Origin: Acidobacteriaceae bacterium
GTDB taxonomy: Bacteria; Acidobacteriota; Terriglobia; Terriglobales; Acidobacteriaceae
NCBI GenBank assembly: GCA_003132405.1
Contig: PKXQ01000093.1
Location: 38,796 to 102,795, forward strand
Direction: 5' to 3'
DNA: 64,000 nt
The position numbers and the translations under genes were made by a program. This document shows positions 52,062-61,444 of this stretch, one piece after another. Below the pieces are notes generated by a model. That model saw only the letters and a list, made by a program, of their open reading frames with translations. It did not search any database and was not told the DNA's origin. Every line of letters starts with the position of its first letter. The stretch's first letter is position 1.

Positions 52062-52319
52062 ATGATTCCGTTTGTCTTATATTTTGCCGCGGGAGTTATG
52101 AGCGGGTACCACGTTTATACTTTGCTGACCTTGGCCGTGGTGGGAGCGCCGTTTGACCCGCTCGAGTTTGTTTCGCTAGCGGGATCGCTGGCCCTGATTG
52201 TTGCTGCCTATTGGAGTCTCTTCAGACCGCATGCTGCGGCGAAACTCGCTCTGCTTGCTTCGCTCGCCACATGGTGCTTTTATGGGCCGGCGATTGCCCA
52301 CTCACTAAGCCGGTTGTAA
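52062..52319 (+). CDS. Small three-helix membrane protein, uncharacterised
   Basis: 85 residues from the ATG at 52062 (a TTG at 52032 is less likely). Hydrophobic segments FVLYFAAGVMSGYHVYTLL, FVSLAGSLALIVAAYWSLF and LALLASLATWCFYGPAIA suggest three TM helices. It sits 42 nt after the TolC gene and may be the tail of that operon. No family recognised. Confidence 0.5.
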   Translation: MIPFVLYFAAGVMSGYHVYTLLTLAVVGAPFDPLEFVSLAGSLALIVAAYWSLFRPHAAAKLALLASLATWCFYGPAIAHSLSRL

Positions 52320-52354
52320 GTTCGCTATTCGGTAACTTATTCAGTGTAACTGGA

Positions 52355-52960
52355 ATGATCCTGCCTTATTTGGCAATAGCTCTGTTGCTCATAGTGACTG
52401 GGTACTCGGCTTTCGTGAGTTTTCGACAGCCGCGGTTGGACAGCGAGTCTACATGGCTTTTTCCCGCGGGCACACAACGATCGGCGCGAATCGGGGTGGC
52501 CATCTTCACCGTTGCAATACTGGCAGGACTTACGGTATGGCTCACAGCCGGCGCGAGGCACTCTGGCCGACATCCATCGCGCTTTCTCATTCCGGAAGGA
52601 TATGTAGGCTGGGTGCGCGTTGAATTCGAGGTTAGTGGCGCTCCGCCTGTACCGCTTGAGGGAGGCGAATATCAGTTTAAGCTTCCTGCTTCCGGTGTAC
52701 TAAGAACCTCGTCGACGGAAGAATTCGGATGGGCGAAGGATCGTTATTTCTATTACTCCGGCAAAGAGACGCGGCCTTTACCTGACAGTGGCGCTGAGGG
52801 GACCCGATTTATATGGGGGAACATCAACGGAGAAGGCTCGGGCGTACAAGGCAAGAGAAAGTACGAGGAATTCTTTGTCGGAACCGAGCAGCAATTCAAG
52901 CAACACATGATGGGAGAAGAGAGGGGAGATACCGGCGCAGCGACAACTCCCTCGAAGTAA
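52355..52960 (+). CDS. Membrane-anchored protein, DUF6843-like
   Basis: 201 residues from the ATG at 52355. Two hydrophobic stretches (LPYLAIALLLIVTGYSAFV; IGVAIFTVAILAGLTVWL) precede an external domain with FLIPEGYVGWVRVEFEV and PPVPLEGGEYQF, the pattern of DUF6843-type proteins. It probably faces the periplasm. Function unknown. No Shine-Dalgarno is obvious. Confidence 0.55.
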   Translation: MILPYLAIALLLIVTGYSAFVSFRQPRLDSESTWLFPAGTQRSARIGVAIFTVAILAGLTVWLTAGARHSGRHPSRFLIPEGYVGWVRVEFEVSGAPPVPLEGGEYQFKLPASGVLRTSSTEEFGWAKDRYFYYSGKETRPLPDSGAEGTRFIWGNINGEGSGVQGKRKYEEFFVGTEQQFKQHMMGEERGDTGAATTPSK

Positions 52961-53028
52961 CTAAGATAAAATAGGCACATGTTACTGTCAGGACTTTGTT
53001 TTCCTTACTACCAGTTAGTTTGCATGAG

Positions 53029-54570
53029 TTACTCCATGTCAAAGGCCAGCCACTGAAGTCCGCTATCGCGCTCGATCTGCAGCACGACAGGACCGTGGGG
53101 TTTGATCTGGTCCAAGGCGGCGCGGAGCGAACTGAGCGAGTCGACCGAAGTATGGTTGACGCTATGAATCACGTCCCCTGTCTGAAGGCCGGTGGTGGAA
53201 CTCAGGAAATCTGCTACCCGAGCGACGACGACGACTCCGGAAGGATTGCGCAGCGGACCTAAAGCGGAACGCAGGTCATCGTTCAGATCAAGCGCGAGTA
53301 TTCCGAGGCGTGAAACGAGGTTGTCTCTGGCGTTGGCGAGACTCGGGAGGGCATCCATCGGGTCTTTCATCTCGAGGGCGGCGATGAAGAGTGTTTTACG
53401 CTCGGTGCCGCGGAGGATTTCGAGCTTGAGCGACTCATCGAGGGGATGCAGGTAGAGAGCGGAAGTGAAGGCGGGAAGCGTGCCAATGGCGCGTCCGTCG
53501 GCCCGGAGCACGATATCTCCGATCTTGAGGCCGCCGGCATCGGCGGGACCGCCGGGGGTTACGTCGTCGATCACGACTCCCCAGTTTTGCGAGAGGCCCA
53601 AACCTTTGGCCAAGGTGTCGGTGATGGTTTGCGCTCCCGCTTTGACCTCGATGCGATGCACGTGGCCATACTTGCGGAGGCTCTCGTAAACGAAATGCAC
53701 GATGCGCGCGGAAATTGCGAATCCGAGTCCTTCGCTGCCGCCCGCTTCGGAAAGAATAAAAGTGTTTATGCCAATTACGTAGCCGTCGCTATCGACTAGC
53801 GGGCCGCCACTATTGCCGGGGTTGATGGGAGCGTCGGTCTGAATGTAGACCAGGGGACGACTAGGATCTGCCTGGCGGGCGACGGAACTTACTATGCCCA
53901 TAGTTACGGAATTTTCGAGTCCTTCAGGACTGCCCATGGCAAATACTAACTCACCCTGATGGACTGGCCGATGACTGCCGAGCGAAAGAGTGGGTAAGTT
54001 AGTCTGATCAATCTTGAGGAGGGCGAGGTCAGTATCTTTGTGGAGGCCGACAAGTCGGGCCTCGACGACGCGCTGTTTGCCGACGGGCGCGAGGCGGTCG
54101 GGAGAGTCGACTGACGGCAGGGGAAGAGCTACGTGGATGATCTGCGCGCCTTCGACCACATGAGCGTTGGTCATGATATAGCCGGTGGGGTCGACGATTA
54201 CTCCTGAGCCGATCGCGTGCTCGCGAGTTATGAGGGCGGTCTGACCGTGACTGCTTTCCTCCAACGCGCCATAGCCAGTGACCAGAATTTGGACCACGGC
54301 GGGGGAAATTCTGGCGGTGAGTTGCTCGATGGCGGAGTTGAGTTGCTGAAGAACCATGGGCGGTTCGGTGGGGCGGGTTCCAGCGGCTTTGGCTTTGTCG
54401 CTGTCTGGGTTGGCTGCTTCGCCAGCAGCGAAGGCTGGCGCTGGCGCAGCTTGTCGGGCAAGAATTGGCGCTGCCAGCCAGAGTGAGGAAATGCATGCGA
54501 GAAGACTGATAAGTGAAATGCGGCATTTTCTGTTGCATCTTCTTTTCGATCCGCAACTCGGGACGAGCAT
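53029..54570 (-). CDS. HtrA/DegP-type serine protease with two PDZ domains
   Basis: 513 residues. AAGGAGGGTTTCACT before the ATG at 54570 is a strong Shine-Dalgarno and settles the start. Signal or anchor segment RISLISLLACISSLWLAAPI. The trypsin-like domain has H in NAHVV (about 136), D in TDLALLK (about 180) and S in GNSGGPL (about 254). PDZ1 (VVIDDVTPGGPADAGGLKIG) and PDZ2 (VVARVADFLSSTTGLQTGDV) follow. It is likely periplasmic protein quality control. Confidence 0.88.
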   Translation of the reverse strand: MLVPSCGSKRRCNRKCRISLISLLACISSLWLAAPILARQAAPAPAFAAGEAANPDSDKAKAAGTRPTEPPMVLQQLNSAIEQLTARISPAVVQILVTGYGALEESSHGQTALITREHAIGSGVIVDPTGYIMTNAHVVEGAQIIHVALPLPSVDSPDRLAPVGKQRVVEARLVGLHKDTDLALLKIDQTNLPTLSLGSHRPVHQGELVFAMGSPEGLENSVTMGIVSSVARQADPSRPLVYIQTDAPINPGNSGGPLVDSDGYVIGINTFILSEAGGSEGLGFAISARIVHFVYESLRKYGHVHRIEVKAGAQTITDTLAKGLGLSQNWGVVIDDVTPGGPADAGGLKIGDIVLRADGRAIGTLPAFTSALYLHPLDESLKLEILRGTERKTLFIAALEMKDPMDALPSLANARDNLVSRLGILALDLNDDLRSALGPLRNPSGVVVVARVADFLSSTTGLQTGDVIHSVNHTSVDSLSSLRAALDQIKPHGPVVLQIERDSGLQWLAFDME

Positions 54571-54791
54571 AGTGAAACCCTCCTTGGTGCGAGGCAGCTC
54601 CATCGGAAACGAACTACATTATGAGCGCGCCGGTGTGTGAAGTGAAAGCGACTCCCCATTAGATTCGAAATGCATTCACGAGGTTGAAGTTATTGCGGAG
54701 GCGATTAAAACTGGCTGAGGATCCAGCTGGGAGGTAGTCGAAGGCGGGCCCGTCGATCCAACGACCGTGGTAAACTGGAATTCCGCACGCC

Positions 54792-54885
54792 GGAGAGGTG
54801 GCCGAGAGGCTGAAGGCGGCGGTTTGCTAAACCGTTATACGGGCTAACACCTGTATCGAGGGTTCGAATCCCTCCCTCTCCGCCA
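54792..54885 (+). tRNA. tRNA-Ser(GCT), CCA encoded
   Basis: Acceptor stem GGAGAGG (54792-54798) pairs with CCTCTCC (54875-54881), discriminator G, and CCA is encoded at 54883-54885. The D arm GGCCGAGAGGCTGAAGGC, anticodon GCT (54826-54828) in loop TTGCTAA, a long class-II variable arm and GGTTCGAATCC T arm are all present. Serine, AGC/AGU codons. It is the integration target of the island downstream. Confidence 0.93.
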
Positions 54886-54886
54886 G
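54824..54886 (+). repeat. Attachment-site repeat, tRNA copy (att1)
   Basis: From the anticodon loop through the CCA and one further base of tRNA-Ser, 63 nt that recur at 62427-62489 with one mismatch (ACC versus ACT). This is the left boundary of the island. Confidence 0.85.
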
Positions 54887-54928
54887 ATATTGCAATCCCA
54901 ATCACTTAGCAATCCCCGGCAGCTCAGT

Positions 54929-55219
54929 TCACTGTAGAGGATACTGCGGCAGAACCGAGGTTTGGTGTCCCGAAGGGTCGAAGGCGCTTCGATGGCATGC
55001 GCTTCTGGTGTTTTTTGGCGTGCTAGGAATCACGTTTTCCAACTTCACCATCGCGTTGCGAACGTCATCGGCTGCTGTCTTGATGTAGTACGTCGCTGTC
55101 GTGCTCACGTTTGCGTGTCTTAGGATTCGCTGATTCACCATATCCGGCACTGCTAGCCTATACAGGTTGCTGCCCAGCCCGCGCGTTGCGGCGTACAGCT
55201 CTTTCCTGCCTGCGGAACC
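54929..55219 (-). pseudogene. Tyrosine recombinase, C-terminal remnant
   Basis: The readable frame gives RKELYAATRGLGSNLYRLAV, then PDMVNQRILRHANVSTTATY and YIKTAADDVRNAM. It resembles the last third of tyrosine integrases, with the catalytic His (LRHAN) and Tyr (ATYYIK) but without the HxxR box and the N-terminal domains. An in-frame TAA closes it upstream. It lies 43 nt from the tRNA, the usual place of an island integrase. Confidence 0.7.
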
Positions 55220-55277
55220 TTAACTGATCCCAAAGAAAAAGCTAAGACCTCGCCCGAGTTTAGGAATTTCCGCAAGG

Positions 55278-55293
55278 TGTGACGGTGATCACA
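55278..55293. promoter_or_regulatory. CRP/FNR-family binding site upstream of the redox operon
   Basis: TGTGACGGTGATCACA: a TGTGA-N6-TCACA palindrome matching the CRP consensus in all ten conserved positions. It is 119 nt upstream of the cytochrome-porin ATG at 55412. A CRP- or FNR-like regulator encoded elsewhere could control the operon. I find no convincing -35/-10 pair between them. Confidence 0.55.
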
Positions 55294-55411
55294 CATCGCC
55301 GTGATAGACGCCGCAGTCAGCTATGACGCGCCCTACCATAATGTCCTCCACCGTACACACCTGATACAGTGGGGAATGATCCCCGACTTATTTCGCCAAG
55401 GAGGCGACCGG

Positions 55412-56821
55412 ATGGATACACTTGTAATGATCTCCCAGATAAAAAAAGTGGCGGTGAGATTGACCGCGGTATTGCCTGCCTTGGTTTTGCTTTCTGCACT
55501 ATTAAGTCCTCCCGAGGCCTTGGCCGTTCCAAGTTATGCACGGCAGACCGGCCTGCCCTGCAGCGGCTGCCACTACGCGCCTCCCGAACTCAATCCTGCC
55601 GGACGAAGGTTCAAGCTGCTCGGTTACGTCGATCGAGGCGATGACACCAAAACCGTGAAGGCGGATGGAAGCAAATCGCGTGCCGCGCTTGATCTTCTCG
55701 CCTCGCTGCCCCTTTCCGTAATGTTTGAGACGTCATTTACCAACACCAATTCGCCCGTGCCCACAACTCAGAATGGCAATCTTCAAGTTCCTCAAGATAT
55801 GTCCCTCTTTCTCTCTGGAGCATGGACCAGCCACGTCGGCAGTTTCCTTCAAGTGACGTATGAAACCCAATCTGACCATTTCACTAGCGATAACACCGAT
55901 ATCCGCTTCGCGAATAAGACGCAGTGGGGCGGCAAGGAACTGGTTTACGGCCTCGGCCTCAACAACAATCCAACAGTCGAGGATCTCTGGAACGACACGC
56001 CCGCATGGGGTTATCCGTGGATCTCCAGCAATGTTGCGCCGACTCCCAATGCCACTCCCATTATTGATGGTGTGTTGGCACAGGACGTCGCTGGGTTCGG
56101 CGGCTATGCGATGTGGAACAACCATCTATATCTCAACGTCGATCTCTATCGCTCGCAACACGTAGGTGGTTCTGAGCCGAATCCGGGAGTTGGTGCTTCT
56201 GTCAACATCGTCGGAGTTGCACCCTACTGGCGCCTTGCCTGGCAGGAATCGAGAGGGCCGACGCAGTTCGAGATCGGCACCTATGGAATGCACGTGAAGA
56301 GCACCAACAACGCGATCAATAATGGCGTTGGTGATCTCTATGACGGTTACACCGATTGGGCCTTCGACACTCAGCTTGATCAGACATTGTTCAGGAAGGA
56401 CGTGCTAACGCTGCGCGGCACGTTTATCCACGAAAATTCCAACTTGGCGTCCAGCGCCAGCGTCCCGCCCCCTACAGGTCCGCTGGCCTCACCGGGAGGG
56501 CACCATCTCAATACTTTTATGCCCAACATCGAATACCATTACGGCACTCGTCTGTCAGGCACTTTCGGTTGGTTCGACACCTCGGGCACACCCGATGTCT
56601 TCCTCTACCCTTCGGGTGCGATAAGCGGCAATTTGAACGGTGACCCGAGAAGCGCCGGATATACTGCAAACCTCTCCTATTGGCCGTGGCAGAATCTGCA
56701 ACTCGCCGCCCAATATACGGGATACACACGCTTCAACGGAGGTTCCACCGATTACGATGGCGCCGGCCGTAACGCGAGTTCTAACAATACCGTTTACCTG
56801 GACGCGAAGTTCCTTTTCTGA
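55412..56821 (+). CDS. Cyc2-like outer-membrane cytochrome-porin fusion
   Basis: 469 residues; AAGGAGG precedes the ATG at 55412. Signal peptide, cleavage probably after A38. The mature N-terminus YARQTGLPCSGCHYAPPEL holds one heme c site (C50, C53, H54), followed by NPAGRRFKLLGY. This is the layout of Cyc2 iron-oxidation cytochromes (ARQTG-x-x-C-x-x-CH-x3-P-x-L). The remaining about 400 residues are beta-strand rich (YWRLAWQESRGPTQFEIGTY) and end VYLDAKFLF, an outer-membrane C-terminus with final Phe. It should carry one heme in a barrel pore and pass electrons across the outer membrane. It is first of the seven-gene operon. Fe(II) as substrate is inference. Confidence 0.78.
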   Translation: MDTLVMISQIKKVAVRLTAVLPALVLLSALLSPPEALAVPSYARQTGLPCSGCHYAPPELNPAGRRFKLLGYVDRGDDTKTVKADGSKSRAALDLLASLPLSVMFETSFTNTNSPVPTTQNGNLQVPQDMSLFLSGAWTSHVGSFLQVTYETQSDHFTSDNTDIRFANKTQWGGKELVYGLGLNNNPTVEDLWNDTPAWGYPWISSNVAPTPNATPIIDGVLAQDVAGFGGYAMWNNHLYLNVDLYRSQHVGGSEPNPGVGASVNIVGVAPYWRLAWQESRGPTQFEIGTYGMHVKSTNNAINNGVGDLYDGYTDWAFDTQLDQTLFRKDVLTLRGTFIHENSNLASSASVPPPTGPLASPGGHHLNTFMPNIEYHYGTRLSGTFGWFDTSGTPDVFLYPSGAISGNLNGDPRSAGYTANLSYWPWQNLQLAAQYTGYTRFNGGSTDYDGAGRNASSNNTVYLDAKFLF

Positions 56822-56910
56822 CATGCAGATCGCAGCCTATTACGGTATCTCGACCAACAAGATTGAAATCGGAAGCAACGACTGAAGTAGCAACTGACAA
56901 GGAGAAAAAA

Positions 56911-57492
56911 ATGAAACGAAGTTTAATGATGGTAATGGCACTCGTGGCTGCCATGAGTTTGACCGCCAGCGCGGGTACGATCACTGGGAAAGTCTCGGGT
57001 GCGAAGAGCGAATCGGCGGTATACGTCGATGTGATCGCGGGCAAAACTTTCCCGGCGCCGACAACCAGCACGGTTATCGACCAGAAAGGTCTTATGTTCG
57101 TGCCGCACCTGGTCGTGGTGCAGCAGGGCGCCACGATCGACTTCCTGAACAGCGACAGCGTCGCCCACAATGTATTCTGGACTGCCATTAGCGGCAACAA
57201 AAAACTCGGCCACAATCTGGGCACCTGGCCGAAGGGCGAAAAGCGTTCCTTCAAGTTTGACAATCCTGGCGTCGTGCCCCTGCTCTGCAATGTGCATCCG
57301 GAGATGGCCGCCTATGTCATCGTGTCTCCCACACCATACTTCGCCACCACCGATAAGTCGGGCGCATACAAGATAGAGAATGTTCCCGATGGCAGCTACA
57401 CAGTGACCGCATGGAATGAGGGCGCCAAGAACCAATCCAAACCGGTAACTGTGTCAGGCGAGGGCAAAGCCGATTTCACACTCAGCAAGTAA
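56911..57492 (+). CDS. Secreted cupredoxin with C-terminal regulatory-like beta domain
   Basis: 193 residues; CAAGGAGAAAAAA precedes the ATG at 56911. Signal peptide MKRSLMMVMALVAAMSLTASA. Type-1 copper ligands are H86 (VAHNVFW) and C126, H129, M132 (LLCNVHPEMAAY). A carboxypeptidase-regulatory-like beta sandwich follows (GAYKIENVPDGSYTVTAWNE). Such proteins relay single electrons in the periplasm. Next to the cytochrome-porin, it is placed as rusticyanin is in acidophile iron-oxidation chains. It could instead serve the cytochrome b complex. Confidence 0.85.
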   Translation: MKRSLMMVMALVAAMSLTASAGTITGKVSGAKSESAVYVDVIAGKTFPAPTTSTVIDQKGLMFVPHLVVVQQGATIDFLNSDSVAHNVFWTAISGNKKLGHNLGTWPKGEKRSFKFDNPGVVPLLCNVHPEMAAYVIVSPTPYFATTDKSGAYKIENVPDGSYTVTAWNEGAKNQSKPVTVSGEGKADFTLSK

Positions 57493-57538
57493 CGTGCGAA
57501 TTCCGAGGACTGTAGTTGAAGTCGGTTAAGAGACACCT

Positions 57539-58027
57539 ATGCCAGACGACTCCAAAACGACAAAAGTCGATGACACGGTCAATCGGCGTCAGTTTTTTCT
57601 GAAACTTGGCATGGGCTCACTAAGCATCGCCGCCGCCGGCACGGTCGCCTTTGCCTATCAGTATCTGGAGCCGAATGTCCTCTACGAACCCTCGCCGATC
57701 GTCAACGTGGGCAAGCCCGAGCGCTATGCGCCGGACTCGGTCACGCTTGATGTGAATTCGGGTATCTACATTATTCGTTCGCAGGAAGGCTTTTTCTCGC
57801 TCAGCGCTGTCTGCACTCACCTCGGCTGCCTCACGACATGGCAGCCCGAAATCAACCGCATCACCTGCCCTTGCCACGGCAGCAAATTCGACCGCGATGG
57901 AGCGGTCATCGAAGGCCCCGCTCCAAAGCCGCTGCCCTGGCTGAAGATGTGGATGAACGACGATGGAGAATTGCTAGTGGACCGGGCGACGAAGGTGCCT
58001 CCCGAGAAAGAATACGTGCGAGCGTGA
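57539..58027 (+). CDS. Rieske 2Fe-2S subunit of a cytochrome bc/b6f-type complex
   Basis: 162 residues. [20 protein letters not shown] is a twin-arginine-type anchor. Cluster motifs CTHLGC (C92, H94, C97) and CPCHGS (C110, C112, H113) bind the 2Fe-2S centre; C97 and C112 can form the usual disulphide. PAPKPLPW follows. It transfers electrons from quinol to a cytochrome or cupredoxin. It is directly followed by the cytochrome b gene (2 nt gap). Confidence 0.92.
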   Translation: MPDDSKTTKVDDTVNRRQFFLKLGMGSLSIAAAGTVAFAYQYLEPNVLYEPSPIVNVGKPERYAPDSVTLDVNSGIYIIRSQEGFFSLSAVCTHLGCLTTWQPEINRITCPCHGSKFDRDGAVIEGPAPKPLPWLKMWMNDDGELLVDRATKVPPEKEYVRA

Positions 58028-58029
58028 AC

Positions 58030-58746
58030 ATGGAAAAAGTTGAGCGCAAGGACGCAGACGGCGCGATTCGAAATCCCCTCACGGCGCTCGCCCGCTGGGG
58101 CGCCGAACTCAAGCACATGTCCCGCGACCGTGTGCGTGAGCCGCAACTCGGATTCCGCCACACTTGGTACTTGGGCGCGCTGACGCTGGGCACATTCACC
58201 ATTCAATTGAGCACCGGCTTGCTGCTGATGCTCTACTACCACCCGTCCATTCCGCAAGCCTATGCGGACATGAAGAATCTCCAGTTCGTAGTCTCCTCCG
58301 GCTTCTTCCTGAGGAATCTGCACCGCTGGTCGGCGCAGGCCATGGTGCTCCTCGTATTTATCCACATGGCCAAAGTCTTCTATCGAGGAGCTTTTCGCCC
58401 GCCCCGCGAATTGAACTGGGTCGTCGGTTCCACTCTTCTCCTGCTGACCTTGCTCCTCAGCTACACCGGTTACTTACTGCCCTGGGATCAAACCTCCTAT
58501 TGGGGAGTCACAGTCGGCTCCAGCATCATGGCGTCGGTGCCAGTCCTCGGAGAAAAGCTTCGCTTCGTCTTGCTCGGCGGCAATACCGTGAATGCCAACG
58601 CGCTGCTGCGGTTCTATGTTCTGCACGCGGTAATTTTGCCCTTATCGGTCATTGCCCTGATCGGCATTCACATGTGGCGTCTGCACCAGGATGGCGGAAT
58701 GTATTCGCCCGATTCCGAGGAATCGGAGAAATCCGAACAACCATAA
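58030..58746 (+). CDS. Cytochrome b, b6-type N-terminal half
   Basis: 238 residues from the ATG at 58030 (a GTG at 58024 overlapping the Rieske stop is possible). Four TM helices. Heme ligands H98/H112 ([15 protein letters not shown]) and H199/H214 ([16 protein letters not shown]). The second pair has 14 residues between them, as in cytochrome b6, rather than 13 as in bc1. [14 protein letters not shown] is the conserved Q-site region. It is the quinol-oxidising core, split from its C-terminal half as in b6f complexes. Confidence 0.9.
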   Translation: MEKVERKDADGAIRNPLTALARWGAELKHMSRDRVREPQLGFRHTWYLGALTLGTFTIQLSTGLLLMLYYHPSIPQAYADMKNLQFVVSSGFFLRNLHRWSAQAMVLLVFIHMAKVFYRGAFRPPRELNWVVGSTLLLLTLLLSYTGYLLPWDQTSYWGVTVGSSIMASVPVLGEKLRFVLLGGNTVNANALLRFYVLHAVILPLSVIALIGIHMWRLHQDGGMYSPDSEESEKSEQP

Positions 58747-58748
58747 TA

Positions 58749-59399
58749 ATGATGAACAACTCTCCCTCAGAGCGTGGAAAACAGTTGCCCGCGCGGGCTC
58801 CCGGAGAAAAGAGCATCTCCTACCGTGAACTGCTCTTCCGCGAGATGATCGCCATCGAGATTCTAGCGGTGGTGCTGGTTTGCCTGGCGCTGGTGTGGAA
58901 CGCTCCACTGGAGCAGCTTGCCGACCCTCTTCACACCGCCAATCCCGCCAAAGCGCCCTGGTATTTCACCGGATTGCAAGAATTGCTGCACTACTTCCCC
59001 CCGTTTGTCGCGGGCGTAATTCTTCCTACGCTGATCGTGCTCGCGCTCATCGTAGTTCCCTTCTTTAACGTAAACATAAAAGATCAAACCCTGTGGGACC
59101 GGAATAAGTCGCAGCGGCTGATGAGTCTCGCCATCATAGCCGTCGCCTTGACCGTGTTGTTGTTGCACGCCGGTGCCTGGGATGCCACCATTCCCGTCCT
59201 CACCATCTCAGCTCTCATGGCATTGGCCGCATCGTGGGCGGGGCGGCCGGTTGGCCGATTTCAAAATTGGTTGAGCGGCAAGCCGCTCTCCTTCTGGATC
59301 ATGACCTGGTTTTTGATGGAGGCCGTGATTCTGACTACGGTCGGCGCACTCTTCCGTGGCCCAGGCTGGGTCTGGGTCTGGCCGTGGAGAAATTCTTGA
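58749..59399 (+). CDS. Subunit-IV-like C-terminal half of cytochrome b
   Basis: 216 residues from the ATG at 58749, 2 nt after the b6-type gene. KAPWYFTGLQELLHYFPP corresponds to the PEW-containing Qo loop, but has APW in place of PEW. Then three to four TM helices follow, ending VWVWPWRNS. It assembles with the preceding protein. The PEW change may alter the Qo site, which matters for energy conservation. The following multiheme gene starts within its stop codon region. Confidence 0.85.
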   Translation: MMNNSPSERGKQLPARAPGEKSISYRELLFREMIAIEILAVVLVCLALVWNAPLEQLADPLHTANPAKAPWYFTGLQELLHYFPPFVAGVILPTLIVLALIVVPFFNVNIKDQTLWDRNKSQRLMSLAIIAVALTVLLLHAGAWDATIPVLTISALMALAASWAGRPVGRFQNWLSGKPLSFWIMTWFLMEAVILTTVGALFRGPGWVWVWPWRNS

Positions 59400-61444
59400 A
59401 CGCTCAACTTAAAGAATGGCTGCGCCAGAATTTCGTCGCTTCTCCAGTTCGTCGTTTCGGATGGGCGAGCCTGCTGCTTTTAATTGCGTTGGCGGTGGCG
59501 CCGACGAAAGATTTCTTCAATGAGTGGCGGCACTATCAGCGTCAATACCGCAAATTTATTTCTACGCGTCCAGATAGCCTTATCTTGCAGCATCACTTCA
59601 CTTCGGGAATTCAGCAAATCTGGCTGCCGCAACTCGCCGTAGTCGATCGCTGCACGACGTGTCACGTGGCCGTGACCGAGAAGAATCTGCAAGACCCAGC
59701 GTCCGTCCCCGAACCTTTTCGCGGCCATCCTCCGGTCGCTCACAACGTCAAAGACTGGGGCTGCGTGATCTGCCATCGCGGACAAGGTCCGGCCACAGAG
59801 TTGGCGGAAGCACACAATGCCACGCGCGCATGGGAAGAGCCGATTCTTCCCGCACGTTATCTGGAATCGTCCTGCGGACAGTGTCATCGCGCTCCACTCA
59901 CCGGCACACCGCAACTAAACCAGGGGCGCAATCTTCTGGGGCGCTATGGGTGCGTGCACTGCCACACCATCAAATTGTCAGACGGCAGCAGGGTGAAGCC
60001 AACCGACGATCCGCCTTCGCTTTCGCACATTGCCGACAAGACCACGCGCGAGTGGATTTACGCCTGGCTAAAGAATCCGTACGCCTACGCCGTCACCACC
60101 ACGATGCCGGATTTCAAGCTGACCGATGCCGACGCGCGCGATATTTCCGCGTTCCTGATCGCGAATAGCACGCCGGTTGCCAGAGACACCGAGGGAGCAA
60201 GAAATCCGCCGGCCGAGCCAACGGCGGGAGCCAGCCTGTACGGAGAATCATTCTGCGCCTCTTGTCACGCCGTGCAGAACGCGGCCGGAAATGTTGTCGG
60301 CGGCGATGTCGGCCCCGAACTAACTCGAATCGGCAATAAGGCAAAGCCCGAATGGTTGCGTGCGTGGTTGCGTAATCCGCGTGTCTACAATCCGGAAACG
60401 GCGATGCCGCACTACCGCTTCACAGAACCGCAAGTTTCTTTGCTCACCGCGTATCTCGGGAACAAGAGCGATTCTGATCTATTAGCAAACGTACGGCTAG
60501 ACGCCGCGACTCCCGAGCAAGTTGCGCACGGCAAGCTTCTCGTCACTACGTATGGTTGCGCGGCGTGTCACGAGATCAGCGGCATCGGGAAGCCGGATAA
60601 CTTCGCTCCCGAATTAACCCGCGTTGGCAGCAAGCCGCTCACCGAGATTGTTTTCCTGCCCGGAATGAAGCGTAGTACGCCGGATTACATTGCCACCAAG
60701 ATCCGCCAGCCGCGCTCCTTTGGAGCCGGATTGAAGATGCCGCAGTACACGCTTGCGCCCGCGCAGATTGATGCCTTGACCACTGCCCTGCTCGCGTTTA
60801 CCGAAGGCGCGCACGATTTACCGATGGCATTGACCATCCCTGCAAAAGCGCTTGCGAACTATCAGCCCGCTGGCAACGCAGGCGAACTGATGGCGGACTT
60901 GGCTTGTTTCAGTTGCCACGCCATCAACGGCCGCGGAGGCGACATGGCTCCCGACTTGAGTTCGGAAGGCACTGCCGTGCAGCGCCCCTGGCTTGAGGCA
61001 TTTCTGAAGAACCCCGGCACCCTGCGCCCCGCTCTGATTCGCCGCATGCCCAAGTTCAATCTCTCGAAATCCGAGATCGCGGAACTCACCGACTACATGA
61101 TGACCGTCTACCAGACTCCAGCATTCGACCGCGACTCTCTATCCTCCACTAGCTTTCCGCCTGCCCAGGTAGAGCAGGGGAGACAACTTTTCTATTCCAA
61201 ATACGCCTGCCAGTCGTGCCACATCATCGACACCAAGGCTGACAAAGGCTACATTGGACCAACCCTCACGCAAGTAGGTTCGCGTCTGAATGCCGCGTGG
61301 ATCTACCACTGGCTGAAGGATCCTCAGTCCCTGCAACCAGGCACCATCGAGCCGAACCGCAACATGAACGACGAAGATGCCCGCGCTCTCACCGCCTTCC
61401 TGATGACGCAAAAGGGCTCCAGCAACCAGGGGAGAAAGAAATAA
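59396..61444 (+). CDS. Membrane-anchored octaheme c-type cytochrome
   Basis: 682 residues from TTG 59396, which overlaps the previous stop (TTGA), with GGAG 6 nt upstream; an alternative GTG is at 59384. One TM anchor (FGWASLLLLIALAVAPT) near the start. Eight CxxCH motifs: CTTCH, CVICH, CGQCH, CVHCH, CASCH, CAACH, CFSCH and CQSCH. Repeated cytochrome c folds have Met in ATTMPDF/TAMPHY-type loops. It extends the b-type complex with a long heme wire in the periplasm. No close relative is certain to me. Confidence 0.87.
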   Translation: MNAQLKEWLRQNFVASPVRRFGWASLLLLIALAVAPTKDFFNEWRHYQRQYRKFISTRPDSLILQHHFTSGIQQIWLPQLAVVDRCTTCHVAVTEKNLQDPASVPEPFRGHPPVAHNVKDWGCVICHRGQGPATELAEAHNATRAWEEPILPARYLESSCGQCHRAPLTGTPQLNQGRNLLGRYGCVHCHTIKLSDGSRVKPTDDPPSLSHIADKTTREWIYAWLKNPYAYAVTTTMPDFKLTDADARDISAFLIANSTPVARDTEGARNPPAEPTAGASLYGESFCASCHAVQNAAGNVVGGDVGPELTRIGNKAKPEWLRAWLRNPRVYNPETAMPHYRFTEPQVSLLTAYLGNKSDSDLLANVRLDAATPEQVAHGKLLVTTYGCAACHEISGIGKPDNFAPELTRVGSKPLTEIVFLPGMKRSTPDYIATKIRQPRSFGAGLKMPQYTLAPAQIDALTTALLAFTEGAHDLPMALTIPAKALANYQPAGNAGELMADLACFSCHAINGRGGDMAPDLSSEGTAVQRPWLEAFLKNPGTLRPALIRRMPKFNLSKSEIAELTDYMMTVYQTPAFDRDSLSSTSFPPAQVEQGRQLFYSKYACQSCHIIDTKADKGYIGPTLTQVGSRLNAAWIYHWLKDPQSLQPGTIEPNRNMNDEDARALTAFLMTQKGSSNQGRKK

